Below are positions 10,582 through 22,278 of a DNA stretch of 64,000 nt, in pieces (the first letter of the stretch is position 1; each line of letters opens with the position of its first letter). Position numbers and translations under genes: made by a program. The notes beneath the pieces are model-generated. The model ran no database searches, had not been told where the DNA came from, and saw only the letters and a program-made list of their open reading frames with translations. Source of the DNA: Paragonimus skrjabini miyazakii (lineage: Eukaryota > Platyhelminthes > Trematoda > Plagiorchiida > Troglotrematidae). The stretch is from NCBI GenBank assembly GCA_014338405.1, contig JTDE01000446.1, positions 25,650-89,649 on the forward strand, given 5' to 3'.

Positions 10582-12744
10582 ACGGACAACAGATTAGCCG
10601 AGTCAGCTGATCTCGGTTAGACAGAAAATGAGTGCGGCTCCCACCTCCGACCCACTGCATTTTCACATAGGTATGATCGCCCCTCATCACTGATCACCTG
10701 GGTGACCCGCGTTGGATGTTGACTGTTTTTTAACAATCGATTCCACTACAAAATCATCATGTTTGTTATATCTTTGTCTGTACAGACACCCCACTCTCGA
10801 TAGATTACAGTACAAAGATAGACGTCAAAACCAGCACGAATTTCCATAGGAAAGAGCTGTTTTCACTGTAAGACGACCTGAACTCCTGAACTGAACCACT
10901 TCAGTCAATCACTGCATTATTATCTTGAAATATCCCGTCATTCCTGATGGGCAATAATGATTCTGCAGTAAGTCCCTAGTGCACAAGCCACTGAAAGACA
11001 AATGGGTTGAGAATAATACAACGTTGAAAGCTAGTTGTAATTTTCCACGTTTCAACCACCTAGAGTGGTCCACCTCAAATGTGCTGCAATCGAGACCACG
11101 ATAAAAAAAGAACAGAGGTCTCGTAGAGTTTATTGTGATTAGGTCAACGTGTGTTGCGCCTCAACAAAAGGACCGAATCCGTTACCCAGCGGGTGGGGGT
11201 GAGACATGTAGATTAAGAGAGTTTCTGTCTGGTACTATAATTGTGGTTAACGCGTATGTATTGAGTGTGAATGGCCAAGTTTATTTGTGAATCGTTTGAG
11301 GTCGGTCGAAACTTATGCTTTGACTCTCTGACAGTACATGAAGCGCAAACGTGACTTTCATTACAAAACTCATAAGGAAGGCCACCCGAGATGGCTTGAA
11401 AGTCGATACAGCTTGTTAGTAACGTTGTTGTTCCTAATCCATTAGTTAAGAGCGTGTTTAAAAGGTTTGACTACCTTTGTACGAAATTTGACACAAGTAT
11501 TCTACTACTGAAGGATGACCCACGCCCTCCAATTGTCCAGAGGGCAGCTAATGCACAGGGAGAGCTATCAGTTTGCGATGTGTGAATGGCCATGTATCGC
11601 TGAATCATCTAATCCTGAGTCTCTACACCCGCACCATTCTATCTAATCTCTTTTAGCGACATCGTGATCCGTGAATTCGCCTTCAAATCGATCGCTAACT
11701 TTTGGTGACTGACATCCAGCCCGTTGGGCTTGACTGAATTGTGCTGAGGTGAGCAAAAAATATTGACCGAATGAATGGGTGATATTCGGAAGAGATCATG
11801 TAATCAATCGATACCGAGAGATGAGCAGCAACCACAAATTGTATCACCTAGTTTGGATAGCAGTATATCTAACCAGTGAGCATGCAAGAGTTGCGGGCAC
11901 ACATCTTTTAGATATCCTGTTCGAACCCATGACACGTGCTGACTGCCTCCGACAAATGATGTGTAGACACCCGGTGAAGTGGAAATACATAGAAGCATAG
12001 AGGCAGGTAAAAATTGTTTAAAACGTGAAAAAACGCTCTAAGTTGTGCAAATTTTAAGATACACTGCCAGCTTTTTTTCTTAAATAATTGCCCAAAACAA
12101 AAAAAAACAACAGTATTTAGATGCTCGCGCACATAATGGTTTAAATAGTTGGCAAGTTTATCAGAAGAAATCTCATTTACTAGACAAGATATGTGGAGGA
12201 TGAGCATAATCAGACAGACAGAGAGAGAGAAAGGTTTATAAGCAAGATCTTTAAATATGGCAGCCGGGGATGGGGAACAATATAACCAATGAGCAAGAAC
12301 GCACAAGAACTGTCAAATGAAATCTGAAGCTGCATGAAAATGTCAGAAAAACGAGATGATGGGAAGAAGAATCGATCACTGAATTAGGATGGTCTGGTTG
12401 TAGACAGCATAACGTTGTGGTTGAAACACCGAGTAAACAGAGAGGCAACAGTGAAATATAGTCATTGTAGACTGTTTTGATAAAAGAACCACTCTCATCC
12501 TGATATTATCGGGATTGTTTTGGTTTTTAGATAGGATGCCTAAGAAACTAGCTGGATTTAAACACCCAAAAACAAAGTTATTAACACGCTTGAAAAGAAA
12601 CGCTCCACCAAACACAGAGTTTTTCAACATACAGACTACGCCACCATGAACGTTGAAATTGAGGATAGCGAGCAATTAAACAAGGAGATAAATTACACTT
12701 GAATATTAGCATAGTGATAAGCAGTGAGAGATTTTGGTTGGTAT
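10582..12744. other. Intron B-C sequence, nothing recognised
   Basis: Only short chance frames are present. A short gagagagagaaagg run lies near 12222. Confidence 0.55.
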
Positions 12745-12835
12745 ACAAGTTAAACATTATTAACAACTTATTGTAGATTTCGCATTCCCATAAAATTTCA
12801 ATCAGCCCATTGCGAAAAGATGCATTACATTCAAG
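12745..12835 (+). repeat. Interspersed repeat R1, short diverged copy
   Basis: Only the core is recognisable: taaacattattaacaac, then gatttcgcattcccataaaatttcaatc as the equivalent of the cgcattcccataaactttacagtc block. It is in the same orientation as the copies at 9.1 and 13.5 kb. Confidence 0.5.
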
Positions 12836-13496
12836 TTTCTCTCTTGCTATGAGTTTACACATGATAATTCGATCATGCCTAATGTGAGATAGATGGTGCA
12901 GTATTCAACACGGTTGTCTCATGAAAGCGTAACCCAGCCGCAAGGATCTGTACTACTGACAAGCTTTCACAAAAGCGAACCTCAGGTGTAGAGCTTTTTG
13001 TTAGATCTTGACTCAGATAAGATGTACTATATATCCAGACACTCTTCATATATGAGGTCTACGATAATCCTGACAAGATGTGCTAATAACTGATTAAAAA
13101 ACATTTTCGGCGATAAAGTTACTATTTATCAATGTAATGTGGAAGTTGCTGTTTAGGTGTTCACGATCGAACTCATATGCAGTCTTCAGTGATTTCCAAT
13201 GTCGTGTGAAACCTTAGTATTCTGAAATTCATTCGCAACGGATAGTTTTGGTCTGATCAACCAGGTAACGTGTTGTATCAGTAGACGGCTATTGCCGCGG
13301 TAAGACTTTTCTTCTCTTTACCGCACTACATGAATGTAAGTATACATGTACTTGTCTATGTAAACACAAATCAATAACAGTTTTAAACGATCCAAAAACA
13401 GTCACCTTTCTAAGCGTACTTGAAAGAACGATCACCATCCTAGATCGTAGTTAATATATGTTGCCATTTAAGGTGGTTCAACCATACGGTATGATG

Positions 13497-13930
13497 TAAA
13501 TTGAACATCACCGACACACAACTGATCGCAGCTGTCGCATTCCCATAAACTTTACAGTCGGCCACTTTCGAACAGCAGAAGCACTAGACTCGAGTTCCGC
13601 TCTCATTAGAGCGCGTCAATAGTGCGTATCCTCGCCACGGTCGAGATTAGTACTACGACCACGTTTTCATGAGGCAACAGTCTTGACCATTGCGTCATTG
13701 ATCTCATATTAGACACGACTGAGTTATCACATATGAACGCTCAACCACACTCGCTTGTGAATAATACTCGAATTGCCCGATAGCATAGAGAGCAGACACA
13801 GTAACTGTTCTGTTAACTCTAATCGATGACCCCTCGAATAGGACTTCTATGCAAGTTGAAATAACAGAAATCAATAATTCGTTAAGCGATATTTTGATTA
13901 CTGAGTAGTACTGAATAGTAGGGGATTATG
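13497..13930 (+). repeat. Interspersed repeat R1, near full-length copy
   Basis: The best copy of R1. It starts near aattgaacatcaccgac, carries the core tgatcgcagctgtcgcat, and continues through ccgctctcattagagcgcgtc and ttttcatgaggcaacag. It ends near gattactgagtagtactgaa. Its whole length of about 430 bp aligns in order with 55381-55800. No reverse transcriptase or transposase frame and no clear terminal inverted repeats were seen, so it may be a non-autonomous element. Its class is unknown. Confidence 0.8.
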
Positions 13931-13937
13931 GTTTTCA

Positions 13938-13992
13938 TATAAATTAAATATCATCCACAAGTGATCGCAGCTGTCACAACGGCTGCAATCAA
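13938..13992 (+). repeat. Interspersed repeat R1, short fragment
   Basis: Directly after the full R1 copy a second R1 start appears (aaatatcatccac, then gtgatcgcagctgtcac). It breaks off after about 55 bases, giving a head-to-tail arrangement of one full and one truncated unit. Confidence 0.6.
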
Positions 13993-16900
13993 TTGTAGGT
14001 GATTTTTTATTTACTGCACAGTATGAGCTTAGTAGCGATTGTGGGTGGAGTTTGTGTCAAACAGAAATAGCGCCCACAATTCAGAGCGAAGCAAATGAGT
14101 GCAGAAGTTGCCTGGCAGATAGCTGAATACCTCATGACTATTGGTCACTAAGTTGACCTAATTGGTTCCTACAAAATATGGTTGCGCAGTCAGAAACGGG
14201 AATTACCAGTGACGTGGTGCTCATCCGGACGCATTAGTTGGCGTTGTGTGCACAAAAGTAGCTGGTTCCGACTACACAACAAACTAGTTTCTCCTAAAGA
14301 ATCCCTAGAATCGGACCGTTCCCTCATGGATACTAATCTTGTCTTGTCCTGTGGAATTTACGTGGAATTTAGAACCCTGGAAAGATCACTCATCAAGTTC
14401 GGCCTCTAGTTTGATGCGATTCCTCCGCAGACAGACGACGACGTTCATCATTAGGTTTCCTCCTGAATCTACGGGACGCAGCTGACTATCATTTTGTACG
14501 CAGCCAAAGTTGTCCTATGTTGTTTGTATCATGACCTCAACCGTTTCACACGACTGAATGCGATTTCTGTCATTTCATGGCACTTAGAACAGATCAGTGT
14601 TTGACCGTGAATATCACCTGTCTTACTGAACTATCTACAGGTATGCAGTGTTTTGACCACAGTAATTCCCACACGAGAAATCATCGGTAAGCTCAAAATA
14701 GTGTCTACGCAGTTCTGATTCGAACGAGAAACGTGAGACAAATGGGGATGTTTCTACAAACCGGTTTGTTACCCTCCCTCCACCCCCATCATAAGCAATG
14801 CGACCAGCAGATAAACCATGTCTGTTTCTCATCAACAACAGCGACAAAATACTAGAAACAGTACATATGGCAAAGTACTAAGTGCGGTACTAAGATGTAC
14901 TTTGCAAACGGTCATAACTTCTTTGATATTCTCCGTATAATCGATGCATGGAATGAGCTATCATTCCCTGTCTCTAAGGCGACCATCTGTTGGAACAGAC
15001 CGCTTTAGTTGAGCCCGTCATTAGTCTCTCTAGTTTGAAGTGCTGTGGTGTACGCAAGTGTCTTCTCCACCTGTCCCAAATGGTCAGATATCTACAAGTT
15101 ATGCGCTTTACGTTTACAACTGAAGAACGTAAACGAAATGGTAGCACATCGCATCCATTCGTTTTGCTTCGGTGAACTGGGAGTAGGCCGGTTATGGCTT
15201 GCGTGTTCACCTGATTGAACATCTGAAGGGTTGGCTGGGATGTCAAGCCGACCTTAGGTTCAATACCAACAGCCTGGAAGAGTACGTTTCAGAACTGCTT
15301 ATCGCATGGGGTCAAACAAGGAAAGATTGTATAGGCAGTGTAGCCCTTGAAGATAAAGAAAACGGTTGAAAAGTCGGTGATGATGGGGAAACAATTCAAC
15401 ATAACCCGTTAAGTTCTGGGCGAGATGTGTGGATTACGGGGTCGGTCTTTGAACGTCATGTAGTGTGGAACGGTATTTTGAAAACGTCGTGAATTACCCA
15501 TAAGTGGCTTGGCAGATGTGTCAATTTAAAAGAGCCCCAATCGCGGAAACTTTGGGTTTCGGTTGGACGAGAACAAGCGGCAGAAACGGCATACCTAAAC
15601 AAAACAAGCGTTCTATCAGATGAGTCACGAGGCCACGCCGGGAGCTAAGAAATCTCATATCTGGATTCAGTAACCTGTCCGTCCCATTGTCGCACATGGA
15701 ATCCACTAAAGGATTCAGGTAGCCGATTGCCTCGCAAAATTTCTCACAGTTCACGTTTGGTTTCGCCAACGTCACCGTCGAGCATCGAAATTGTGTTACT
15801 CATAAGTAGTTTGATATGTTTGTTAATTTGGAAGGTCCGCCTGTGAATGGAATCCTGTCGGACAGCCAATCTGTTGTATCAATTGGTGAATTCCATGTGG
15901 GACAGTAGGACGAGTAGGTTACTGAGTCCAAATGCGAAATTCCAAAGCTACCGATGTGCCTTCGTAAAACTACAGTGCCTCCATTTCTTAACTCGCAGCA
16001 TTCCCATTTTCTATGATGATTTTGAATTCCTCGTCATTTTGTGATAGGCTCAGTGCAGCCAACCTATCACGGCACGGATTAGTCAAGAAGACGGCCTTGC
16101 TCAGAAATCCGCACAAAACCAACTGGCATGGTGATATTCATGAAGTATAAGGTATATTATTTGGATAGAGGAGTTAAAAATCATAACGCAAGTCTCAGGA
16201 TTATTACTACTGGTGTAAGTATTGAAGCTCAAACTTTTTATCAGTAGAATCCAAACTCTGTGGTTATCGTGAATACAAAAACGGTTGTCTCACCTAAGGT
16301 AATTAATGACGATTCGACTGAGAACAAAATGAAAACAAATACAATGGTCGGATGCTAATAACGAAGACACCGTTATTTAATCTAGCGCGCGAAGAGAGAC
16401 CATATTCATAAGTAAATAACAGTTGATAAATGGATTGTGAATAACACAACGTTACGAGCACATTGTGTTATTCTCAATCCACTTATCAATAACATGTTAA
16501 ACACGACGCCTAAACTGTTTGACTTCATTCGTATTAAATTTGGTGCGGATATCTTGCAACTGTTCACCGAGCAAGTTGTAATACTCTATGCTTCAACCAC
16601 CTCGGGTGGCCTTCCTCAGGAGTGTTGTGTTATCAATAACATGTTAAACACGACGCCCAAACTGTTTAACTTCATTCCTACTAAATTTGGTGCGGATATC
16701 CTATAAATAACAGTTGTTTCAGTAAGACAAGAATTTACGGGTTTGAACAATGTATAACCGTTTCGGAAACTCGAAGAAGAAACATGCGTTGGCTGTGAAC
16801 CCTTCTCGATTCTCAATGGGCTGGTTGAGAAATCAAGTCGATGATGATACTAATATCAATAGCTTAGAAGAGTCTACTGAAAGCTTGCTTATTGTATAAT

Positions 16901-18249
16901 ATGCAATGGTAAAAATGTACGTGAACCTAAAGCTAATCTTTGACATGAAATGATAAATGCAAGCAATTGTAAGAATCAGTGCAAAAAGCAACCGAAGACA
17001 TGAAAGATATACTTATCATTTCCTAAGTAAAAAAAAGCGTTGTGCTACTGAAGCATATATAGAGGAGGACAAGTTTGGAACACTGTGTACATATGTTATG
17101 TTATCCCATCACCTTTTATGACGGTGTGGGTTTCATTGCTGTGTTGCTGTCCATTTCACACAAAAATGTTACTCCTAATTTGCAACGAGTGTACGAGAGT
17201 AATACCCGATTACAATAAGCCCAAACTAAAGGTTTGTGGCTAACGACTTTCTTCAGTTAATAAACTTTGACCTATTGTCAAGTCTTCGGAACTACAACTT
17301 GGGAAATGTTTCAATGTGACCAAACGACGTATAATGGTCTGATTATTCTGTCAGAAGCAAAAGAACTCTAAGTGAGTTGTTTTGATTAATAGTTCCAATC
17401 CTCACTCAGTGGAATTCTATACATGATTCAGTGTCAACATGACCTTCGTAAATCACGCGGTTGTGTGTATGTGGGCGAAGTTAGTTGTTAAAACCCATAA
17501 AAAAGCAACACGATGACTCGATCAGATATAGGGGAGCGCCGACCAACTTGAAACTACTGTAACGCTTTATCAGCGACCAGTTAAAACAGAAAGAGGACTG
17601 ATAAGGTACGCATATCTGACCAGGACTTAGAAGCAAGGATGATAATGCCAAGATCTGGCCTGGAATATCAACCACAGCCGAGAACATGAGTAGCAGAATC
17701 TGGTCCGGGCAAACGAAATCGATCAGTTTTAATGGATGTTAAAATGAATGAAAAGGCAGATAACTAACTATGTTTGCATGCAGTATGAACAAGCAGTAAA
17801 TTTCGGTTACAACTAAGCAAGCTGATGATGAGGTGTGTGGTTGTGTTGCGTAAGTCGCGTTAATCGAGTTAGAAAATCATTATCGATATTGACTTCTTCA
17901 CTCGTTTCAAGTGAGATAATAAATCTGTTTGGTATGTGACTTGCTTTACCTCCCCCGTCATTGCTTCGTATAGGTACGGTCTATCTCAATTGGTCAATTA
18001 GTAACGGCAACGATCACGTGGGGGTCGAAACGATAATGATGAGGGCATCATGACGTTGATTGTTACAGTGACCAATATAGGATAGAAAAGGAGTGTATGG
18101 ACGAGGTACAAACTGTTGGTAACCCTGGTAATCTTAAGCCGGATTTATTTACTAAACTGTAGGATTTCTGAACACGGCTCGTGACGAGAGGATTAAGTCA
18201 ATTGGTGTGTAACTTCGGTTCAACACAAAAATGAGACCGAGTGTCCGGA
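13993..18249. other. Intron B-C sequence with one short local repeat
   Basis: The block 16490-16560 (taacatgttaaacacgacgc ... gtgcggatatc) is repeated at 16632-16702 with few changes, a local direct repeat about 142 bp apart. Nothing else was recognised. Confidence 0.6.
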
Positions 18250-18394
18250 ATGTGCACCATGAACTATACTTGGTTGTTAGAAGAAGATCCTAATTTGAAT
18301 CTTGGTCCAAAATTGGTGTCCAATAACAATATGAGTTCTGATCAAGAAAAACGAGAACAATTTGTTCGCATTACACTGTCTTCATACGCAAAGG
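18250..18394 (+). CDS. Candidate exon 1 of a small plus-strand gene (unknown)
   Basis: Seen: an open frame with possible starts at 18250 and 18259, reading MNYTWLLEEDPNLNLGPKL and ending VRITLSSYAK. It ends at a perfect donor, AAGG|gtaagt, in phase 1. A phase-compatible acceptor and open exon follow at 19831. No domain is recognised. The evidence is splice-site and phase logic only. Confidence 0.25.
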
Positions 18395-19830
18395 GTAAGT
18401 CGGACGATTGCGACCGTAGAAACACCCACCAGATTCGTTTTAAAACCGTGTTCTGACTAACTCATCACCTGTTCACGTTCTACGTTTGGATACTACAAAG
18501 AGATAAGCGATAGGGGAACTGATTCAAGCTGCTTAAAATCTTCCACCACATCTGAACGATGGGGTCGGGAGGTATTGTTCACCAAGAGCCAGTGACTTGT
18601 CCAAATAGCCCATCATCAGATGATGCTGCAAGACCATGTCTCGCTCCACTTCTGCGCAACCTCTGTTCGATATTACCTATTATTCACTTCCGCATTTGTC
18701 CATACCGTTTTTCGTAAAATTAAAGAAACCCCGTTGTTGTGATTGAACGGAATGCGTAGGCTCTCAATCTCTGAACTTCGGATCCCTTGGTCATGGCAAA
18801 CCTAGATTTGTTAACCAAAATAATCTGACAACACGCTCGATAACATCGTATGCAGTATCTCATGTCAACCTTGTCATCTTGTACAGCAGAAATAAAACTG
18901 GACGTTGCTAAACATCTGGGGCACACGCTTGTATTGATCAAGCATTATAACAAAATGCGTATGAAAGTTAGAAATAAGCAAAGTTTGGACAACGCCAGTT
19001 TAGCGATAGACGGATTCACAGCCCCAACTCTAATGCACATTTAGATCTTTGGCAGTGGTTTTTTACAGTGTCCACTTCCATATCCTTGAGACTTTTCGGT
19101 CCACGTTTGCATAGACCAAATGTAAAACCTTAGAAATTCACCATCTGGATCATCACGGTGTTAACATTCTAGTAGCGTTGCCAGTATTGATTCAGTTAAG
19201 TGTATATGTACCGGCTGTTGAGTTTCTGTTTTGTCTGACTCCGTTGTGATTACGTGAGCGGTGCCGAATATCATCACTATGTTGATGATATGAAAATTCG
19301 GCAAAGACCCAGAAAAGCGAACATTCAGTTATTTGGTCGTCGCGTGCTGGAATTACTATACAGTGAAAGTGAATGATAGAGGTCTTGGATTAATATATCG
19401 TACATATATCCTTACTCTCCATCATGAACTGTTTGTAACTTGATTTTTAAAGACAATTTTAGTCTTTCGTTTCTATGTACATACTTTCAAGCATATCAAA
19501 CTTAGTCAAGAGCATCATCGACATACTTTTAAAGAGTTAATCATCTGTGCACTGTAACAGAAAAGCTGGGTTATCCCACTTAACGTAGTGAACCAAATCT
19601 TATTTTCACGATGATTATGAATTTGTCGACTCAGTTTAAATATCCACGTGCAGAACCGAAGTTTTGTACCTATTTTTGCATAAGATATTTCTGTATGTTT
19701 AATGTTAGTTTCACCAGTCAACATTAATCTATGACTTGCAACTCCTCTCACCAAATTTACATCTCCACTTGGAACAAAACACACCATGAAAACCGCATAT
19801 CATTTTCGCCAGTACTATGCTTATACACAG

Positions 19831-19937
19831 GTGCTGTCAGCGTTAAACTAGGACGTAAAGACGTGTGTACATATTCAATAACTGATTTGATTAGAGATGA
19901 CTGTCAAATCAACAACATCCTGTCTAGGGTTATGTGA
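19831..19937 (+). CDS. Candidate exon 2 of the same small gene (unknown)
   Basis: Seen: acceptor tatgcttatacacag and two bases that complete the Gly codon left by the 18394 donor. The open frame then reads AVSVKLGRKDVCTYSITDL and ends at TGA (19935-19937). The implied intron is 1436 bp. An overlapping frame (19897-20145, 82 aa) is also open and contains CETLQRFFRRT, which recalls a nuclear-receptor finger but lacks the second cysteine. The model is weak. Confidence 0.25.
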
Positions 19938-20469
19938 AACATTACAACGATTTTTCCGTCGCACATCTGGAACTAGTTGTTCGGATAGGAATGAACTAAT
20001 AAAACGGCACACACACGATTCGAATAATAAAAGCCTACAATCAGCTTTACGACATCACGCAGGGATAAATACAAATCAGTATGACTGCGGTACGTTGGAT
20101 AAGATGGGTAGTGAACTACAGACTGCAAGTGGGTCGAACGCATAAACAAGTATGTTCGATAGGTTTAAATGAACCAGCCAGACTGGCAAGATCATCGACG
20201 TCAAACGAACTTAAAATAAGAACTAAATTCTGTTGGAGAGATTTTTGAACTCATCGATGCAGAACATACAAGTATGTTTAAATGCGTAAAGCGAAATGGT
20301 GTGTATGGGGTGCGCAGTTTGACGTAATCCTACAACAAAATTAGTAGCTTAAATGAATGCAATTGGGTGACACGGTTCTCCATAGAGATTTTGGATAACC
20401 GTCTACATTCTGCCTTGTTTAACATGACTGACATCCGCTGGGGAAATTATACGAAACCCAAAGACTGGC

Positions 20470-20725
20470 GTGGCAATCTCATCGTCAGCAGTGCAGATCT
20501 TGGCCACAGCTGAGGTGTGAACTCTAGCCAAGCTTTCATGAGGAAACCATGTTGACCATTATGCCACTGACTTCAGGGAGGCACGACGGAATAATCACAT
20601 CTGAACGCTCAATCACTTCCACTTGTGAGTAATGATCAAATCGTCTGCTCGTTTTAAAAGGAGACGGTCACTGCCTGCTAACTCTGATCGACAACCCCGC
20701 GATAAGAATATCCAAAACAAATCGA
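20470..20725 (+). repeat. Repeat R1, left arm of an inverted pair
   Basis: Matches the right half of R1 in plus orientation: gctttcatgaggaaacc, atgttgaccatt, ggcacgacggaataatcacat and gaacgctcaatcac, in the order seen at 13.65-13.85 kb. It is followed about 65 bases later by an R1 segment in the opposite orientation (20790-20995). Confidence 0.65.
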
Positions 20726-20789
20726 AATGTTTGATTTCATCAAAACTGTCATGCAATGTTTGGGATTACTGACGAGCAGCAATTTCAAG

Positions 20790-20995
20790 TTGAGCATTCA
20801 GATGTAATAATTCAGTCGTGTCAAATATGAGGTAAACAGCGCAGTGGTCAGTTCGATTGCATCACGATAACATAGCCGGAATTCTAATCTCGGCAGTTAT
20901 CAAGATATTCGCTATTGACGAGCTCTAACAGGAACGAAATTTGAGTCTAGTGCATATTTTCGAAAAAGTCTGGCTGGAAGCGATGAGTAACCATG
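20790..20995 (-). repeat. Repeat R1, right arm of an inverted pair
   Basis: The reverse complement of the R1 middle section. taattcagtcgtgtcaaatatgagg, ctattgacgagctctaac and tttgagtctagtgc correspond in reverse order to the 13.57-13.72 kb part of the full copy. It overlaps the content of the 20470-20725 arm in part, so the two could fold back on each other. Confidence 0.65.
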
Positions 20996-21853
20996 AGTGG
21001 TGTTAAATTTATATTAATCAAATCCCCATTACTCATCAGTATATCTGAGTGTTTTGCAAGCACATCACTTACATGACCCATTTGTTGAATTACACGTACG
21101 TGAAATACGCATGTAAACCCAATTGTCTATGCTATCGTGAAGTGAGACGGTTGTTTTTAAAGCAGCCTCGAGTGATGCATTTATTCTGGTGATAGACACA
21201 AAATAGCCGTAAGGTCAGTATGAAACGTGTACACACACTGGGAGGAGTCTTCACCCATGTTCTTGCTAATTCTCCATGTCAGAAAAAGTCAAGGTCGGAT
21301 TGAAAGATGGCTGTCCAGATACGCATATGTCTGATTTGTGCGAACTGAACGGTGAAAAAACCACCCTGCCAAGTTTTTTTACCAAGGGTGGATGACCAAG
21401 TAATCTGTCGGGTAAAATGAATGTCAGAATCGTTCGTTCAATCCATAAAAGCACCCATAATCTGCATAGCCGAAACCAGTTCGATGATAAAAACGTCAAC
21501 AACTGATTATACGGTTACCTTGACTGTTACCGTCTATGTGTTGGACAGTCTGAATGTATCTAGCTTGCACCTTACTTAATACACCTAAGTACAAAACATT
21601 TCCTCTCACCAAAACGTGCAAAATTTACACACAGAAAATGAAAGGTGAAACATTAAGCCTATCACGTTCCCCCATTACGTGGTAGTCACAGTAAGTAGCG
21701 ATTACAGAACACTGTATTCGCAGTATAACCGGGATACTTAACATATTCTGCACACATTAACAGTTGAATCAAACAGACGAGCAATTCGGCAATCATTATC
21801 TACGCTCCGAAAATAAGCCATCAAACATGGATAAAATTCCGAGTTCCTGGCGT
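20996..21853. other. Intron B-C sequence, nothing recognised
   Basis: No element or exon signal was seen. Confidence 0.55.
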
Positions 21854-21933
21854 GGCTTCGTAGCTCAGCTGGTAGAGCGCTTGCCGCGTTGAGGCATGGT
21901 GTTTCTGTCGCTGGTTCGAATCCAGCCGAAGCC
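21854..21933 (+). tRNA. tRNA-like sequence (SINE unit or tRNA pseudogene)
   Basis: The acceptor arms ggcttcg and cgaagcc pair over 7 bp. The D stem is gctc/gagc and the T arm is gctgg-ttcgaat-ccagc. The anticodon arm is poor (tgcc/ggca around gcgttga, with C instead of T at position 33) and the variable region is about 12 nt, so a functional tRNA is unlikely. The same unit with the same downstream flank (cctgacttttcacagtt) recurs after the N gap at 22206-22278, and a degenerate copy lies at 26892-26950 on the minus strand. That argues for a tRNA-derived repeat. Confidence 0.55.
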
Positions 21934-22025
21934 CTGACTTTTCACAGTTGGGTCTCATCTAAATTCACAAATCTGCCACACTACTTATTAGTAATACAAA
22001 TTCTATGCTCAACAGTGGCGTTGGT

Positions 22026-22205
22026 NNNNNNNNNNNNNNNNNNNNNNNNNNNNNNNNNNNNNNNNNNNNNNNNNNNNNNNNNNNNNNNNNNNNNNNNNNN
22101 NNNNNNNNNNNNNNNNNNNNNNNNNNNNNNNNNNNNNNNNNNNNNNNNNNNNNNNNNNNNNNNNNNNNNNNNNNNNNNNNNNNNNNNNNNNNNNNNNNNN
22201 NNNNN
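22026..22205. other. Assembly gap of 180 N
   Basis: A run of N flanked on both sides by the same tRNA-like unit. The assembler probably collapsed or failed on a tandem or nearby repeat of that unit. Confidence 0.99.
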
Positions 22206-22278
22206 TAGCTCAGCTGGCAGAGCGCTTGCCGCGTTGAGGCATGGTATTTCTGTCGCTGGTTCGAATCCAGCCGAAGCC
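22206..22278 (+). repeat. tRNA-like unit, second copy (5' end lost in gap)
   Basis: Nearly identical to 21861-21933 (differences at ggcag for ggtag and tatttc for tgtttc). The same 3' flank continues to gagtctcatctaaa. The 5' acceptor strand is inside the N run. Confidence 0.7.

Noticed and set aside
9087..12862. Similar minus-strand peptides at 9087-9272 and 12581-12862 as a gene family
   Set aside because: The shared LW-C...MFNL text is the reverse complement of repeat R1. The frames are broken in other copies.
19940..20010. CETLQRFFRRT as a nuclear-receptor zinc finger
   Set aside because: The second P-box cysteine and all other zinc ligands are missing. The frame is short and overlaps another open frame.
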